From: Planctomycetota bacterium
Lineage (GTDB): Bacteria; Planctomycetota; UBA1135; UBA2386
Direction: 5' to 3'
NCBI GenBank assembly: GCA_016716265.1
Contig: JADJWQ010000002.1
Span: 519,001-583,000, forward strand
DNA: 64,000 nt
The notes under the pieces are model-generated. The model was not told the origin of the DNA, did not search any database, and worked only from the letters and a program-made list of their open reading frames with translations. Below are positions 17,606 through 26,438 of this stretch, in pieces (the stretch's first letter is position 1; each line of letters starts with the position of its first letter). The translations under genes were made by a program, and so were the position numbers.

Positions 17606-20600
17606 TCAGGGGTCCCGGAAGCACTGCAGGCGACGGTCCTCGAACGCGGCGAGCAGTGCCCCGCCGGGCAGGGCGACCACCGGCGCGCGCGCCGTCGAGC
17701 GACCCGGCAGCAGGTACACCTCGGTCAGCGTGCGCTGGTCGATCGCCCGTACGGTCCCGCGGGCGTCCGCCGCGAACACCAGGCCGCGATCGGCGCTGAG
17801 CCGCCCGCGCAGCTCGGAGTCCTCGGCCAGCGTGTGCAGCGTGCGGCCGCTCCCGGTGTCCAGGACGTGCAGGCTGCGCGCCTCGGCGACGAACAGGCGC
17901 TCGCCCGCGACGACCGGCGCGACGACGAGCCCCGCGAACTCGGTCCGGTGCCAGGCGACCTCGCCGGTGCGCAGGTCGAGGGCGACGATGCGGCCGTCGT
18001 CGCTGACGACGAACAGGCGTCGGCCGGCCTGCGCCGGCGTCGCGACCGCGCCGCGGCCGATCGAGGCGCGCCAGCGCTGCTCGCCGTTGCGCACCGCGTG
18101 CGCGATCGCATGGCCGTTGGTCGTCACGGTGACCACCAGATCGGCGGTCGCGAGCAGGTCGGCCGCGACCGGACCCGGTAGCTCGATGCTCCACACGACC
18201 GCGTGGTCGGACGGGCGGATCGCGGCGAGCCGGCGGTCGAGCGTCGCGACCACGAGCATGCCGTTGCTGCCGAGCGCCGGGGTCGCCTCGGTCGCAAAGC
18301 CCTCGAGCTGCCACACGACGGAGCCGTCGCTCAGGCGCAGCGCCCGGAGCGGTCCGTCGACCGAGCCGACGGCGGCGAGATCGGAGCCGATCGCGACCGG
18401 TGCCGTGAGCATGCCGGACACGTCGCTCGTGTCGTGGTGCCACAGCGGCTCGCCGTCCGCGATCCGCACCGCGACGACGTGGCCGGCGCGGTCGCTGTAG
18501 ACGATCTGGCCGCGGCCGGTGTCGACCAGTGGCGTCGAGTCGATCGTGGCGTCTGCCGTGTGCGTCCAGGCGGCGCGGCGGGCGAGCAACGAGTGCACCT
18601 TGCCGAAGCGATCGCCGCTCAGCACGGTCTCCTCGACGTGGTAGCCCTCGAGCTCCACCCGCACGGTGGTCTGCGCACCGGGTCGGTAGGCCGCGACGAG
18701 TGGGGCGCGCCCGACCAGCGAGCCGTCGACGAACACCTGGGCGCCGGGCGGCTGGGTCTCGATGCGCACCGGGAGCCGCACGAAGTCGTCGAACGGCACG
18801 TCGGGATACTGCTGCCGCAGCGCGCGTAGCTGCCCCTGTGCCGAGGCGAAGTCGCCCTGCTGCGTCGCCTCGGCGAGCAGATCGAGCAGGCGCAGGATCG
18901 ACGCGTAGCGTTCGACGCGCGCGCGGAAGCGCGCCTTGAGCTCGTCCTCCTCCGGGTGGTTGGCAGCGAGCTGGCGGTAGGCGTCGAGTGCCTCGGCGAA
19001 GCGCCAGGTCTTCTCGAGCTGCTGCGCGCGGTGGTAGAGCGGAGTCAGCTCCTCCGCGATCAGCGTGTCCGCGCGGGCCGAGACGTAGCGGGCGCGGAGG
19101 CGGTCGACCGCGGTCAGGAACTCCTGCAGGGCGTCCAGCCGGGCCCCGAACGTCTTGCGGTCGCGGTCCAGGAGGTCGCGGATGCGCGCGGTGTCGCGGA
19201 GCTGGAGGAGCTGCCGCACCAGCTCCGCGTTGGGGATCGCGAGCTCCGTGTCCAGGCGCGCGATGACCGCATCGAGCGTCTCCCGATCCGCGCCCGGCTC
19301 CGGCTCGCCCGGCAGCGCGGTCCGCATCGAGCCGAGTCGCTCGGTCGCCTCGTCGAGCTTCCGCGCGAGGTTCGCGCGGATGTCGTCGTCGACCTGCGCG
19401 CGCGGGATGCCGAGCGCGATCGACGCTTCCCACGTCGCCAGCGCGGGGAGCAGGGCACCGGCGTCGACCTGCTCGTGGGCGGCGTCGAGGTTGGCGGCGT
19501 GCGTCGCGGCGATGCGACCCTTGCGGCGGGCATCCGCGTGATTGCGCGTGTCGTTCAGCACCTGCTGGACGGCGGTCAGCAGCTCGTGCGGCCCCTCCTG
19601 CGAGACGATCTCGCGCAGCCGGCGATCGACGGAGTCCAGCAGCCGATCGTCGAGCGTCGCGTCCAGGTCCTTGTCGAGACGGCTGGTCTCCGCGCGGAGC
19701 TGCGAGTGCAGGTCGGCGGCGACCGCCGCGATGCGGTCATCGCGCTGCCAGGACCGGAAGACCAGGACGCCGGCGCCCATCAGCGCCGCGAGCACGCAGG
19801 CGATCGCGACCAGCCGGACGCGCCGCGCGAGCTTGCTCGCGTGCAGGCTGCGGAGCGACCGGGCGACGTCCTTGCGGCGGTAGTCGATCCGCAGGATCTG
19901 CTCGTAGACCGTCGCCAGCTGGCGCTTGTCGCGGTCCGTGTCCAGCGTGGAGGCGAGGCCGAGCAGCGCCTCGACCGCCTCGTCGGGGCGGCCGAGCCGC
20001 GCGAGTCCGCGCGCCAGGCGAGGCCGGCACGCCAGCAGATCACCGGTCTCGGCCTCGAGCGTGTGCAGGCGATCGAGCGCCTCGTCGTGCGCACCGGCTT
20101 CGAGCAGGGCGTCGATCAGCTCGATCGCCAGCGCGGCTGCTTCGCTCTGGGTGGCGGGGTGGCCCTTGGCGAGGGTGTGGAGATGGCGGAGCGCATCCAG
20201 CGAGCGACGGTCCATCTCGCGCGCCTGGCGTGCGAGCGCGAGAGCGGCCGTCGGGTCCTGGTGCGAGATCGATGCCGCCCGCAGGAGGTCGGATGCGCGG
20301 CGCCGCTCGCCGCAGCGAGCGAGCAGCTCGGCGATGCGGCCGACCCACTCCATGCCGGGGCGTTCGCGGCGCTGCAGCAGCGCGTCGACCGACATCAGCG
20401 CGCGGCGGACGTCGCCGGACGCCGCGAAGTGCTCGGCGGTGTCGAGGGCCTGCTCGACCGGCGCCGGGAGGCAGGCGCCCGATTCGATCAGCTCCCGGGC
20501 GACGATCGCGCAGTCGAACAGCTCGAGCAGCGCGGCGTCCGCGAGGTCGCGCACGTTGCGCGAGCCGTCGGCCAGCTCGTAGACGCGGGCATGATCGTCG

Positions 20601-21283
20601 CCCAGGTGGGGCGGCAGGTCGACGTCCTGCGCGACGAGCAGCTCGTCGATCGAGCCGACGATCGCGAAGATGCGCTCCCACTCGTCGGCGCGCCGGGCGA
20701 CCTCGAGCAGCAGGCCGTTGGACTCGAACTCCGGCGACTTCTCGATGCGGTCGACCAGGACCTGGTCGGTCGGTGGACCCTTGTAGAACTCGAACGAGCC
20801 GCGGCGCCAGGTGAAGAGGCTGAACAGCTCCTCCTGGAGCTGGTTCGCGACGATGTCCTCGATGTCGCTCTCGGCGACGACTCCCTGCTGGACGAGCACG
20901 GTGCCGAGCTGCGTCTGCGAGCGCTTCTGCTCGAGCAGGGCGGAGCGCAGCCGGTCGGTGGTGATCAGGCCGGCGCGCACCAGGCGCTGACCGAGCCGCA
21001 GCGTCTCGAGGCGCTGCGGCATCAGGCAGCGCACGAGGCCGTCCCGGAAGTAGATCTCGCGCTTGTCGATCTGCGTCGAGATGCACAGCAGTCCCTCGAG
21101 CTTCGACAGCGCCAGGGTCTGGAAGATGTCGGCGAGGTTGATCTTGTCGAGATCACCGCGCATCGTGACCTGGGCGGCCGGCTCGGTGCCCGGCGCCGGG
21201 CGTGCGGTGGCATCCCGCGACGGTCCGCCGCCGTCGATCAGGAAGTCGACTTCCTCTTGATTGAGGATCCCGCCGTTGCCCAT
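17606..21283 (-). CDS. Giant PATAN (DUF4388)-TPR-transmembrane-PEGA-PQQ beta-propeller protein
   Basis: A 1225-residue, probably signalling, membrane protein. Residues 1-17 (MGNGGILNQEEVDFLID) resemble the CheY-binding N-terminus of FliM. Residues ~42-210 are a DUF4388/PATAN domain (LDKINLADIFQTLALSKLEG, then REIYFRDGLV). Residues ~275-485 are helical TPR-like repeats. A single membrane helix at 491-509 separates this cytoplasmic half from a long helical or coiled segment. A PEGA domain follows (RIETQPPGAQVFVDGSLVG), and the last ~325 residues are PQQ-like propeller blades with repeated GxxxALDLxTGEVxW patterns. PATAN domains are known in planctomycete and deltaproteobacterial regulators. The ligand is unknown. 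The gene diverges from the next one with only 13 bases between the starts. Confidence 0.8.
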   Translation of the reverse strand: MGNGGILNQEEVDFLIDGGGPSRDATARPAPGTEPAAQVTMRGDLDKINLADIFQTLALSKLEGLLCISTQIDKREIYFRDGLVRCLMPQRLETLRLGQRLVRAGLITTDRLRSALLEQKRSQTQLGTVLVQQGVVAESDIEDIVANQLQEELFSLFTWRRGSFEFYKGPPTDQVLVDRIEKSPEFESNGLLLEVARRADEWERIFAIVGSIDELLVAQDVDLPPHLGDDHARVYELADGSRNVRDLADAALLELFDCAIVARELIESGACLPAPVEQALDTAEHFAASGDVRRALMSVDALLQRRERPGMEWVGRIAELLARCGERRRASDLLRAASISHQDPTAALALARQAREMDRRSLDALRHLHTLAKGHPATQSEAAALAIELIDALLEAGAHDEALDRLHTLEAETGDLLACRPRLARGLARLGRPDEAVEALLGLASTLDTDRDKRQLATVYEQILRIDYRRKDVARSLRSLHASKLARRVRLVAIACVLAALMGAGVLVFRSWQRDDRIAAVAADLHSQLRAETSRLDKDLDATLDDRLLDSVDRRLREIVSQEGPHELLTAVQQVLNDTRNHADARRKGRIAATHAANLDAAHEQVDAGALLPALATWEASIALGIPRAQVDDDIRANLARKLDEATERLGSMRTALPGEPEPGADRETLDAVIARLDTELAIPNAELVRQLLQLRDTARIRDLLDRDRKTFGARLDALQEFLTAVDRLRARYVSARADTLIAEELTPLYHRAQQLEKTWRFAEALDAYRQLAANHPEEDELKARFRARVERYASILRLLDLLAEATQQGDFASAQGQLRALRQQYPDVPFDDFVRLPVRIETQPPGAQVFVDGSLVGRAPLVAAYRPGAQTTVRVELEGYHVEETVLSGDRFGKVHSLLARRAAWTHTADATIDSTPLVDTGRGQIVYSDRAGHVVAVRIADGEPLWHHDTSDVSGMLTAPVAIGSDLAAVGSVDGPLRALRLSDGSVVWQLEGFATEATPALGSNGMLVVATLDRRLAAIRPSDHAVVWSIELPGPVAADLLATADLVVTVTTNGHAIAHAVRNGEQRWRASIGRGAVATPAQAGRRLFVVSDDGRIVALDLRTGEVAWHRTEFAGLVVAPVVAGERLFVAEARSLHVLDTGSGRTLHTLAEDSELRGRLSADRGLVFAADARGTVRAIDQRTLTEVYLLPGRSTARAPVVALPGGALLAAFEDRRLQCFRDP

Positions 21284-21296
21284 CCGGTGATCGTCC

Positions 21297-22835
21297 GTGC
21301 TGTCGCCGTCGTCGCTGTGCAGGTCCCGCCGGCCCGCGGTCTCCTGGCTTATCGGCGTGCTCGTCGCCGGGGCTCAACCGCAGGCGCAGGGAGTCCCCGG
21401 ATCGGTGGTCCGCGTCTCGGAACTGGACCGCGAGGTCGTCGAGCTGTTCGAACGCAGCTTGAACCCGCAGTCACCGACCCTGTGGGGCAGCGGTTTCGAC
21501 GCGGCACAGGGCTTCGGCACCAGCGTCGGGCCGTTGCTGCGGCGCATGGAGGACGGCGAGGCCGATCCGCGGCGCCGGCTGCTGCTGCTCGCCGCGTGGT
21601 CGATCGCGGAGGGGCCGGGCGCGACCGGCGAGCTGGTGCGCCGGCTGCAGCCGCCGCCCGGCCGCACCGCCGATGCCCGTGAGCGGCTCGTGCTGCTCGT
21701 CGCGCTGGCGCTCGGTGAGCCGCGCGCCGGGCCGGCGCCGGAGCTCGAGCACCTCGTCACGCGTGCGTCGGATCCGATCTACGAGGCTGCGGCCTGCTTC
21801 GCCGCCGCACGCTTCCCCGACATCGAAGGCCCGCCGGCCCGCTGGGCGCGCGATCGCCAGCAGCCCGGACGGCGTGCGGCCGCGCGCTTCGCCCGGCGTG
21901 CCGAGCGCCCGCTGGAGGACATCGATCTCGCGTTGCGGGGCGACGAGGCGGTGCAGCTGGCGGTGCGCGCCGACCTGCTGCGGCTCGGCGCGCTCGGCTT
22001 CGACGAGGTCGCCGTCCGCCGCTACGCGGGCCTGCTCGGCACGCGCAACGCGGGCTCCGGCGCGCTGGCGCGGTGCGCTGCGGTCGCGCTGGCGCAGGAG
22101 ATCGACGCGGGCGCCTGGCTGGACGCGCTCGGCACGAGCGTCGTCGACGCCCGGGTCGCCGCCACGCTGGTGTCGAGCCCCGGCTTCCGCCGCGAGCTGT
22201 ACCGGCGCGGGGTGCTCGCGGCGCCTCCGGCGTGGCTCGAGCCGATCGAGCGCGGCCGCATCGCGCTGGCGGCCGCGCTCGAGACCGACCTGGAGACGCT
22301 CGCGGCCGGGCGCGGCGAGTGGGAGCGGGACCCGGAGATCGCGCGCATCCTGTGTCTGGGCCTCGCCTGGCGGTTGCTCGGCCCGGGCGAGCCGGTGCCG
22401 GCGGCGTGGTTCGCCGCGGCGCCGCAGGTGCGCGAGCGCGCCTGGGTCGGGTTCGCCTGCGGGCTCGAGGCGCCCGCCGACTCGCAGACCTTCGACGACC
22501 CCGAGCTCGACCGCGCGTGGCTGCTCGCGTCGCGCGGCGGTCGCGAGCTGCTGCCGGCCGCGGCCGCGCGCGGGGCGCTCGAGGACGCGCTGTGGCGCCG
22601 GCAGGCACACCCGGCCCTGAGCCGCCCGCAGGCGGAGGCCGACCTGCTGCACGACGCACTGCTCGCCGGCAGCGAGCGCGGCGCGACGGTGCTCGGGGTC
22701 GGGCGCGACGGCATCGGCAGGCTGCTGCCGAAGGGGCTCGACCCGGCGAGCCACGCGTTCACGATCGCCTACGAGCTGTGGAGCTACCTCAGGGCGCCAG
22801 GGCCGCGGCGGCCCTCGACAGCTCGGCTGCAGTGA
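21297..22835 (+). CDS. Exported alpha-helical repeat protein of unknown function
   Basis: A 512-residue protein from a GTG start. A signal peptide (SRRPAVSWLIGVLVAGAQPQAQG) is followed by helical, Ala/Arg/Leu-rich sequence with irregular repeats of ~35 residues that look HEAT-like (LLLLAAWSIAEGPGATGELVRRL; ARCAAVALAQEIDAGAWLDAL). There are no catalytic motifs and no recognised family. It is divergent from the PATAN protein gene and may share its promoter region. Its last 47 bases overlap the end of the convergent cysteine desulfurase gene. Confidence 0.6.
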   Translation: MLSPSSLCRSRRPAVSWLIGVLVAGAQPQAQGVPGSVVRVSELDREVVELFERSLNPQSPTLWGSGFDAAQGFGTSVGPLLRRMEDGEADPRRRLLLLAAWSIAEGPGATGELVRRLQPPPGRTADARERLVLLVALALGEPRAGPAPELEHLVTRASDPIYEAAACFAAARFPDIEGPPARWARDRQQPGRRAAARFARRAERPLEDIDLALRGDEAVQLAVRADLLRLGALGFDEVAVRRYAGLLGTRNAGSGALARCAAVALAQEIDAGAWLDALGTSVVDARVAATLVSSPGFRRELYRRGVLAAPPAWLEPIERGRIALAAALETDLETLAAGRGEWERDPEIARILCLGLAWRLLGPGEPVPAAWFAAAPQVRERAWVGFACGLEAPADSQTFDDPELDRAWLLASRGGRELLPAAAARGALEDALWRRQAHPALSRPQAEADLLHDALLAGSERGATVLGVGRDGIGRLLPKGLDPASHAFTIAYELWSYLRAPGPRRPSTARLQ

Positions 22836-23946
22836 CGAACGGCCCGGGGCTGACGCGCACCGTGCCACCCGACTGCGTGCCGAGGTGCTGGTGGATCCAC
22901 GGCGCGCAGTGGTGGCCGGTGCGGACGTGCACGCCGGCCAGGTCGAGCAGCGCACCGACCTCCGCGGGGTCGAGGTCCGGCAGCACCAGCGACACCACCG
23001 GCAGGCGCACGGTGCCGCGCGGTGGATGCAGGACGCGCAGGCCGGCGACCGCCGCGCGCGACTCGTCGACGAACGCGTCGAGACGCGCGAGCTGCTCGGC
23101 CAGCGGTGGCCGCCGCGCGTCGCCCTGGAGCCAGCCGAGCGCCGCGTCGAGACCGTAGATCGCCGGAGTGTTCGGCGTGCCGGCCTCGAACGACGCCGGC
23201 ATGCGGTGCGGATGCCGCTCGAGCGCGCGCGACGAGCCGGATCCGCCGGGCTTCGGTGGCGGGGGCTCGAGGCCGTCGCGCAGCGCGAGGAAGCCGAGCC
23301 CCGGCGGGCCGAGCAGCGACTTGTGCGCGGACGCGACCAGCGCGTCGGGATCGAGCTGGTCGAGCGGCAGGACGCCGGCCGTCTGGCTCGCGTCCAGCAG
23401 GCTCAGCGCGCCGTGCGCACGCGCGAGCGCCAGCAGCGCGGCGGCGTCCTGCACCGCACCGGTCACGTTGCTCGCGTGGTTGATCGCGAGCAACCGCGTC
23501 GGTGCGGCGCGGAGCGCGCGCTCGACGTCGCCGGGATCGACGCGGCCGTGCGGGTCGCAGGGCACGATGTCGACCGTCCCGGCGCCGCTGTCGCGGTGCC
23601 GCGCCAGCGGGCGGGCGACCGACGAGTGCTCGGTCGCGGTCGTCACCACGCGGTCGCCGTCGCGCAACAGCGCGGTGAACAGCAGGTGCAGCGACTCGGT
23701 GGCGCCCGACGTGAACGCGATGCGGTCCGCGCTGCGGCCGCACAGCCGGCCGACGCGCTGCCTCGCAGCGTCGACCACGCGCCGCGCCTCGGCGACCAGG
23801 GCGCCGTCGCCGCGGTCGGGACCGACGCCGACCTCCGCGTACCAACGAGCGACCGCCGCGGCGACCCCGGGCGCCTTCGGGCGGCTCGTGGCGGCGTGGT
23901 CGAGATGGACGAGGCCGCGTGCGGGCGGCGGTTCGGGGTCCTGCAT
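22789..23946 (-). CDS. Cysteine desulfurase family protein (class V aminotransferase fold)
   Basis: A 385-residue PLP enzyme expected to take sulfur (or selenium) from cysteine. N-terminal LDHAATSRPKAP is typical of the family. TATEHSS carries the PLP-stacking His107, LLDASQTAG the PLP-binding Asp185, and ASAHKSLLGPPGLGFL the Schiff-base Lys209. The C-terminus has VRTGHHCAPWIHQHLGT with a Cys at 347 in the persulfide position, then SGGTVRVSPG. The pattern fits the EF2568-like subgroup rather than IscS, which is encoded separately at 43161. The ATG at 23946 precedes the conserved N-terminus. It is third in a tight minus-strand set after the ferredoxin and E1-like genes. Confidence 0.85.
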   Translation of the reverse strand: MQDPEPPPARGLVHLDHAATSRPKAPGVAAAVARWYAEVGVGPDRGDGALVAEARRVVDAARQRVGRLCGRSADRIAFTSGATESLHLLFTALLRDGDRVVTTATEHSSVARPLARHRDSGAGTVDIVPCDPHGRVDPGDVERALRAAPTRLLAINHASNVTGAVQDAAALLALARAHGALSLLDASQTAGVLPLDQLDPDALVASAHKSLLGPPGLGFLALRDGLEPPPPKPGGSGSSRALERHPHRMPASFEAGTPNTPAIYGLDAALGWLQGDARRPPLAEQLARLDAFVDESRAAVAGLRVLHPPRGTVRLPVVSLVLPDLDPAEVGALLDLAGVHVRTGHHCAPWIHQHLGTQSGGTVRVSPGPFVTAAELSRAAAALAP

Positions 23947-23977
23947 CGGCGCGCTCCCGGCGGGACGGTCGGGGCCC

Positions 23978-25162
23978 TCAGCGGCCGCCGAGACCGACGT
24001 AGCGATCGTAGACCGCCCGGGCCCGGTCGACGTCATCGCTGCCGAACACCAGCGCGCGGCCGTCGGCGAACAGCGTGATGCGGGCGCTGCCGTCCGGGAG
24101 CGCGAAGCGCAGCATGCCGCGGCGCAGCTCGACGCCGGTCACCGCGTCACCGAGGCGCGCGGCGAGCCCGGCGAGGTCGACGTCGCCCGCCGTGCGGGGC
24201 CGCACCTGCACGGCGTCTCGCCCGCACAGCGCGACGACGTCGGCCGGGTCCTCGGTCAGCGCGGGGAAGCTCCGTGCACCGCACGCCACGCAGTCGGCGC
24301 GCGGCTTCGCGTCGCGCAGGAACAGCGCGGTCGACGCCCGCCACGCGTCGATCACGACCAGCCCGCGGACGAGCTGGTCGCGGAGCCCGCCGAGCAGCTT
24401 GAGCGCCTCGAGCGACTGCACCGCGGCGACCTGCGCGACCGCCGGGGCCAGCACGCCCGCGGTGTCGCAGGTGTCGAGCGCGCCCGGCGGCGGCGCCTCC
24501 GGCATGATGCAGCGCAGGCAGGCGGTCTCGCCCGGCAGCACGACCATCGCGCGGCCCTCGGCGCCGATGACGGCGCCGTGGATCCACGGCGTGCCGCTCG
24601 AGATCGCGAGATCGTTCAGCAGGTAGCGCGTCGCGAAGTTGTCGGTGCCGTCGACGATCAGGTCGGGGCGCGCCGGCAGGCGCTCGAAGGTGCGCAGGTC
24701 GAAGTGCGCGACCAGCGCGTCGATGTGCAGGCTGGCGTCGATCGCGCGCAGCGCCTCGGCCGCGGCCTCGGCTTTCGGCCGGCCGGCGCGCGCGTCGGCC
24801 TCGTCGAACAGGATCTGCCGCTGCAGGTTCGACTCCTCGACGACGTCGCGGTCGACCAGCGTCAGCCGGCCGACGCCGGCCCGCGCGAGCGTGTCCGCGA
24901 CGTGGCTGCCGAGCGCTCCGACCCCGACGATCAGCGCGTGGGACGTCGCGAGCCGCTGCTGTGCGGCGGCGCCGAACGGCGTGAAGCGCACCTGGCGGGC
25001 GTGCCGCGGGCGGACCCCGGCCGCCTGCGGATCGGCATCATCGGCGACCACGCGTCTCCTGGCACCCGACACCGGGATCCCAACCTCCAGCGGGATCCCA
25101 ACCTCCAGCGCGATCCCGACCTCCACCGCGATTCCAACCTCCACCGCGATTCCGACCTCCAC
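23978..25162 (-). CDS. ThiF/MoeB/HesA-family E1-like adenylyltransferase
   Basis: Activates the C-terminus of a ubiquitin-like sulfur carrier protein by adenylation. The Rossmann motif is ALIVGVGALGSHVADTLARAG, followed by LVDRDVVEESNLQRQILF. Catalytic-type TCDTAGVLAP follows. Zinc cysteines are CLRC and CVAC. The C-terminal ~90 residues (ALCGRDAVQVRP, then ITLFADGRALVFGSDD) match the extra domain of Bacillus-type ThiF proteins. The longest frame starts at a GTG at 25162 inside an 18-bp tandem repeat that encodes EVGIAV-like units. A GTG at 25051 after the repeat gives a more normal 357-residue protein and may be the true start. It lies between the ferredoxin and desulfurase genes. Confidence 0.85.
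   Translation of the reverse strand: MEVGIAVEVGIAVEVGIALEVGIPLEVGIPVSGARRRVVADDADPQAAGVRPRHARQVRFTPFGAAAQQRLATSHALIVGVGALGSHVADTLARAGVGRLTLVDRDVVEESNLQRQILFDEADARAGRPKAEAAAEALRAIDASLHIDALVAHFDLRTFERLPARPDLIVDGTDNFATRYLLNDLAISSGTPWIHGAVIGAEGRAMVVLPGETACLRCIMPEAPPPGALDTCDTAGVLAPAVAQVAAVQSLEALKLLGGLRDQLVRGLVVIDAWRASTALFLRDAKPRADCVACGARSFPALTEDPADVVALCGRDAVQVRPRTAGDVDLAGLAARLGDAVTGVELRRGMLRFALPDGSARITLFADGRALVFGSDDVDRARAVYDRYVGLGGR
25073..25162. repeat. 18-bp tandem repeat, five units, at the 5' end of the E1-like gene
   Basis: Five head-to-tail 18-bp units of the form cgSgatYccRacctccaS. They run 25073-25090, 25091-25108, 25109-25126, 25127-25144 and 25145-25162. The unit length keeps the minus-strand frame open, and every unit supplies a GTG or CTG codon that could start translation. 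It could be a real N-terminal extension or part of the leader. Confidence 0.9.
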
Positions 25163-25204
25163 GGCGCTGGGCGATGCTCGATCGGTCCAGCGCCGGTGAG
25201 GCGG

Positions 25205-25447
25205 TCACGTGGTGAAGTAGTCCGCGTTGAGCTGGGTGTATCGCGCCCACTTCTCCGGAAGATCCTCGGCCGCGAAGATCGCGTCGACCGGGCAGGCCTC
25301 GACGCACAGCGTGCAGTCGATGCAATCGTTCGGATTGATGTAGAGCTGCGGGTCGTCGTCGCCTCCGTGGATGCAGTCCACCGGGCAGACGTCGACGCAG
25401 GCCTTGTCCTTCACGTCGATACAGGGTTCGGCGATGACGTGGGTCAT
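25205..25447 (-). CDS. fdxA: 7Fe-8S type ferredoxin (FdxA family)
   Basis: An 80-residue electron carrier. The N-terminal cluster motif CIDVKDKACVDVCPVDCI has the spacing of the 3Fe-4S/4Fe-4S ferredoxins of the FdxA family, and CIDCTLCVEACPVDAI is a standard CxxCxxCxxxCP 4Fe-4S motif. The C-terminal LPEKWARYTQLNADYF is also typical. The start at 25447 is at the expected place. It is the first gene of a probable minus-strand operon with the E1-like enzyme and the cysteine desulfurase, which suggests a role in redox steps of sulfur transfer, though FdxA is a general electron carrier. Confidence 0.93.
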   Translation of the reverse strand: MTHVIAEPCIDVKDKACVDVCPVDCIHGGDDDPQLYINPNDCIDCTLCVEACPVDAIFAAEDLPEKWARYTQLNADYFTT

Positions 25448-25545
25448 GTCGGGAGTGCTTCGAGCGGTTCGGGGAGGGGCCCGCCTGCAGGGCGAGCGGC
25501 TCCGACCTCGCGGATGCTAGGCAACGGAGCCCGATCAGGGAAGGA

Positions 25546-25631
25546 TGCGAGAGAAGGGACTCGAACCCTTACGGGGGATCAACCCCACTGGGACCTAAAC
25601 CCAGCGCGTCTGCCAGTTCCGCCACTCTCGC
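25546..25631 (-). tRNA. tRNA-Leu, anticodon TAG
   Basis: The minus strand folds as a class II tRNA. The acceptor stem is GCGAGAG/CTCTCGC with discriminator A at 25546. The anticodon arm is CTGGG-TTTAGGT-CCCAG with anticodon TAG (25595-25597), reading CUA-type Leu codons. There is a long variable arm, and the T arm contains GGTTCGAGTCC. The 3' CCA is not encoded. The length is 86 bases including the discriminator. It lies 98 bases upstream of the ferredoxin gene on the same strand. Confidence 0.95.
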
Positions 25632-25700
25632 GCATGGCCGGGGGGCGTCGCCGTGCGGCGCGCCCCGGCCGGTGTCACGGCCGCGCGGACCGGGTGCCGG

Positions 25701-26438
25701 TCAGAGCGAGTCCTCGTCGGTGATGCGGACCGCGACGACGCTCAACAGCTCCTTGATGCGCTCCTCGACCCGGTTCACGCCGATGACGTTGTCGATCACG
25801 ATCGCCTCGCGGGAGGTCGACGGATAGAAGATCAAGCGGCCGCTGCGCAGCAGCAGGAACTCGAGGAGGTCGTAGATCTCCTTGTTGAACCGCAGGCCCT
25901 GCGTCGGCATCCGCGTGATGTCGCCGAGGTAGCCGTGGTGGTGCAGGATCTCGCGGTGGTTGATCTCGTAGTAGTTGAACCGCGTGTTGACGCCGACCGT
26001 GAGCAGCACGGCGATCAGGAACACCGACAGGAAGCCGTAGAACTGCGTGTTCATGCGCACGTCGACCCAGTCGATGACGCTGCGCAGACCTCCGGCGATA
26101 CCCCAGGTCGCGTCGGCCCACCCCAATCCGAGCACGACGGCGGCGACCAGCACCAGCAGCGTGATCGACTTGATCCGGGAGAAGTCGAACGTGAACACCA
26201 GCATGTTCACGAAGAACACGGTGATGAACGTGTTGCCGAGCAGCCGGCTGTAGTGGTGGGTGCCGTCCGGAGCCTCACCGACGCCGGCGGCCTGCGAGAT
26301 CCAGCAGACGATGGCGACCAGCAGGGTCGGCCACAGGAACACGACCTTCGGCCACGGGCGGATGATGACGCTCCGCGGCTCTCGCTCGCCCTTCGGGGCG
26401 CTGGGATGGTGGGCGGCGGGGACTTCGTTGGCGGTCAT
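25701..26438 (-). CDS. Conserved four-helix membrane protein of unknown function
   Basis: A 245-residue protein. After a polar N-terminus (MTANEVPAAHHPSAPKGER) there are about four membrane helices: VVFLWPTLLVAIVCW, NTFITVFFVNMLVF, SITLLVLVAAVVLGL and FYGFLSVFLIAVLLTVGV. A ~100-residue cytoplasmic domain follows, with a PH-domain-like look (NTRFNYYEINHREILHHHGYLGD, then RSGRLIFYPSTSREAIVIDNV). I recall similar proteins in planctomycete genomes but cannot name a family. No catalytic motif is visible. The start lies 20 bases before the end of a gap shared with the divergent nfeD-like gene. Confidence 0.7.
   Translation of the reverse strand: MTANEVPAAHHPSAPKGEREPRSVIIRPWPKVVFLWPTLLVAIVCWISQAAGVGEAPDGTHHYSRLLGNTFITVFFVNMLVFTFDFSRIKSITLLVLVAAVVLGLGWADATWGIAGGLRSVIDWVDVRMNTQFYGFLSVFLIAVLLTVGVNTRFNYYEINHREILHHHGYLGDITRMPTQGLRFNKEIYDLLEFLLLRSGRLIFYPSTSREAIVIDNVIGVNRVEERIKELLSVVAVRITDEDSL

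Noticed and set aside
25073..25162. CRISPR or iteron-type origin repeat
   Set aside because: No spacers, replication initiator or AT-rich element nearby; it lies in frame at the start of a gene.
25520..25545. Terminator hairpin just after the tRNA
   Set aside because: CCCTGATCGGG gives only a three-base stem and no T run follows, so it is not supported.
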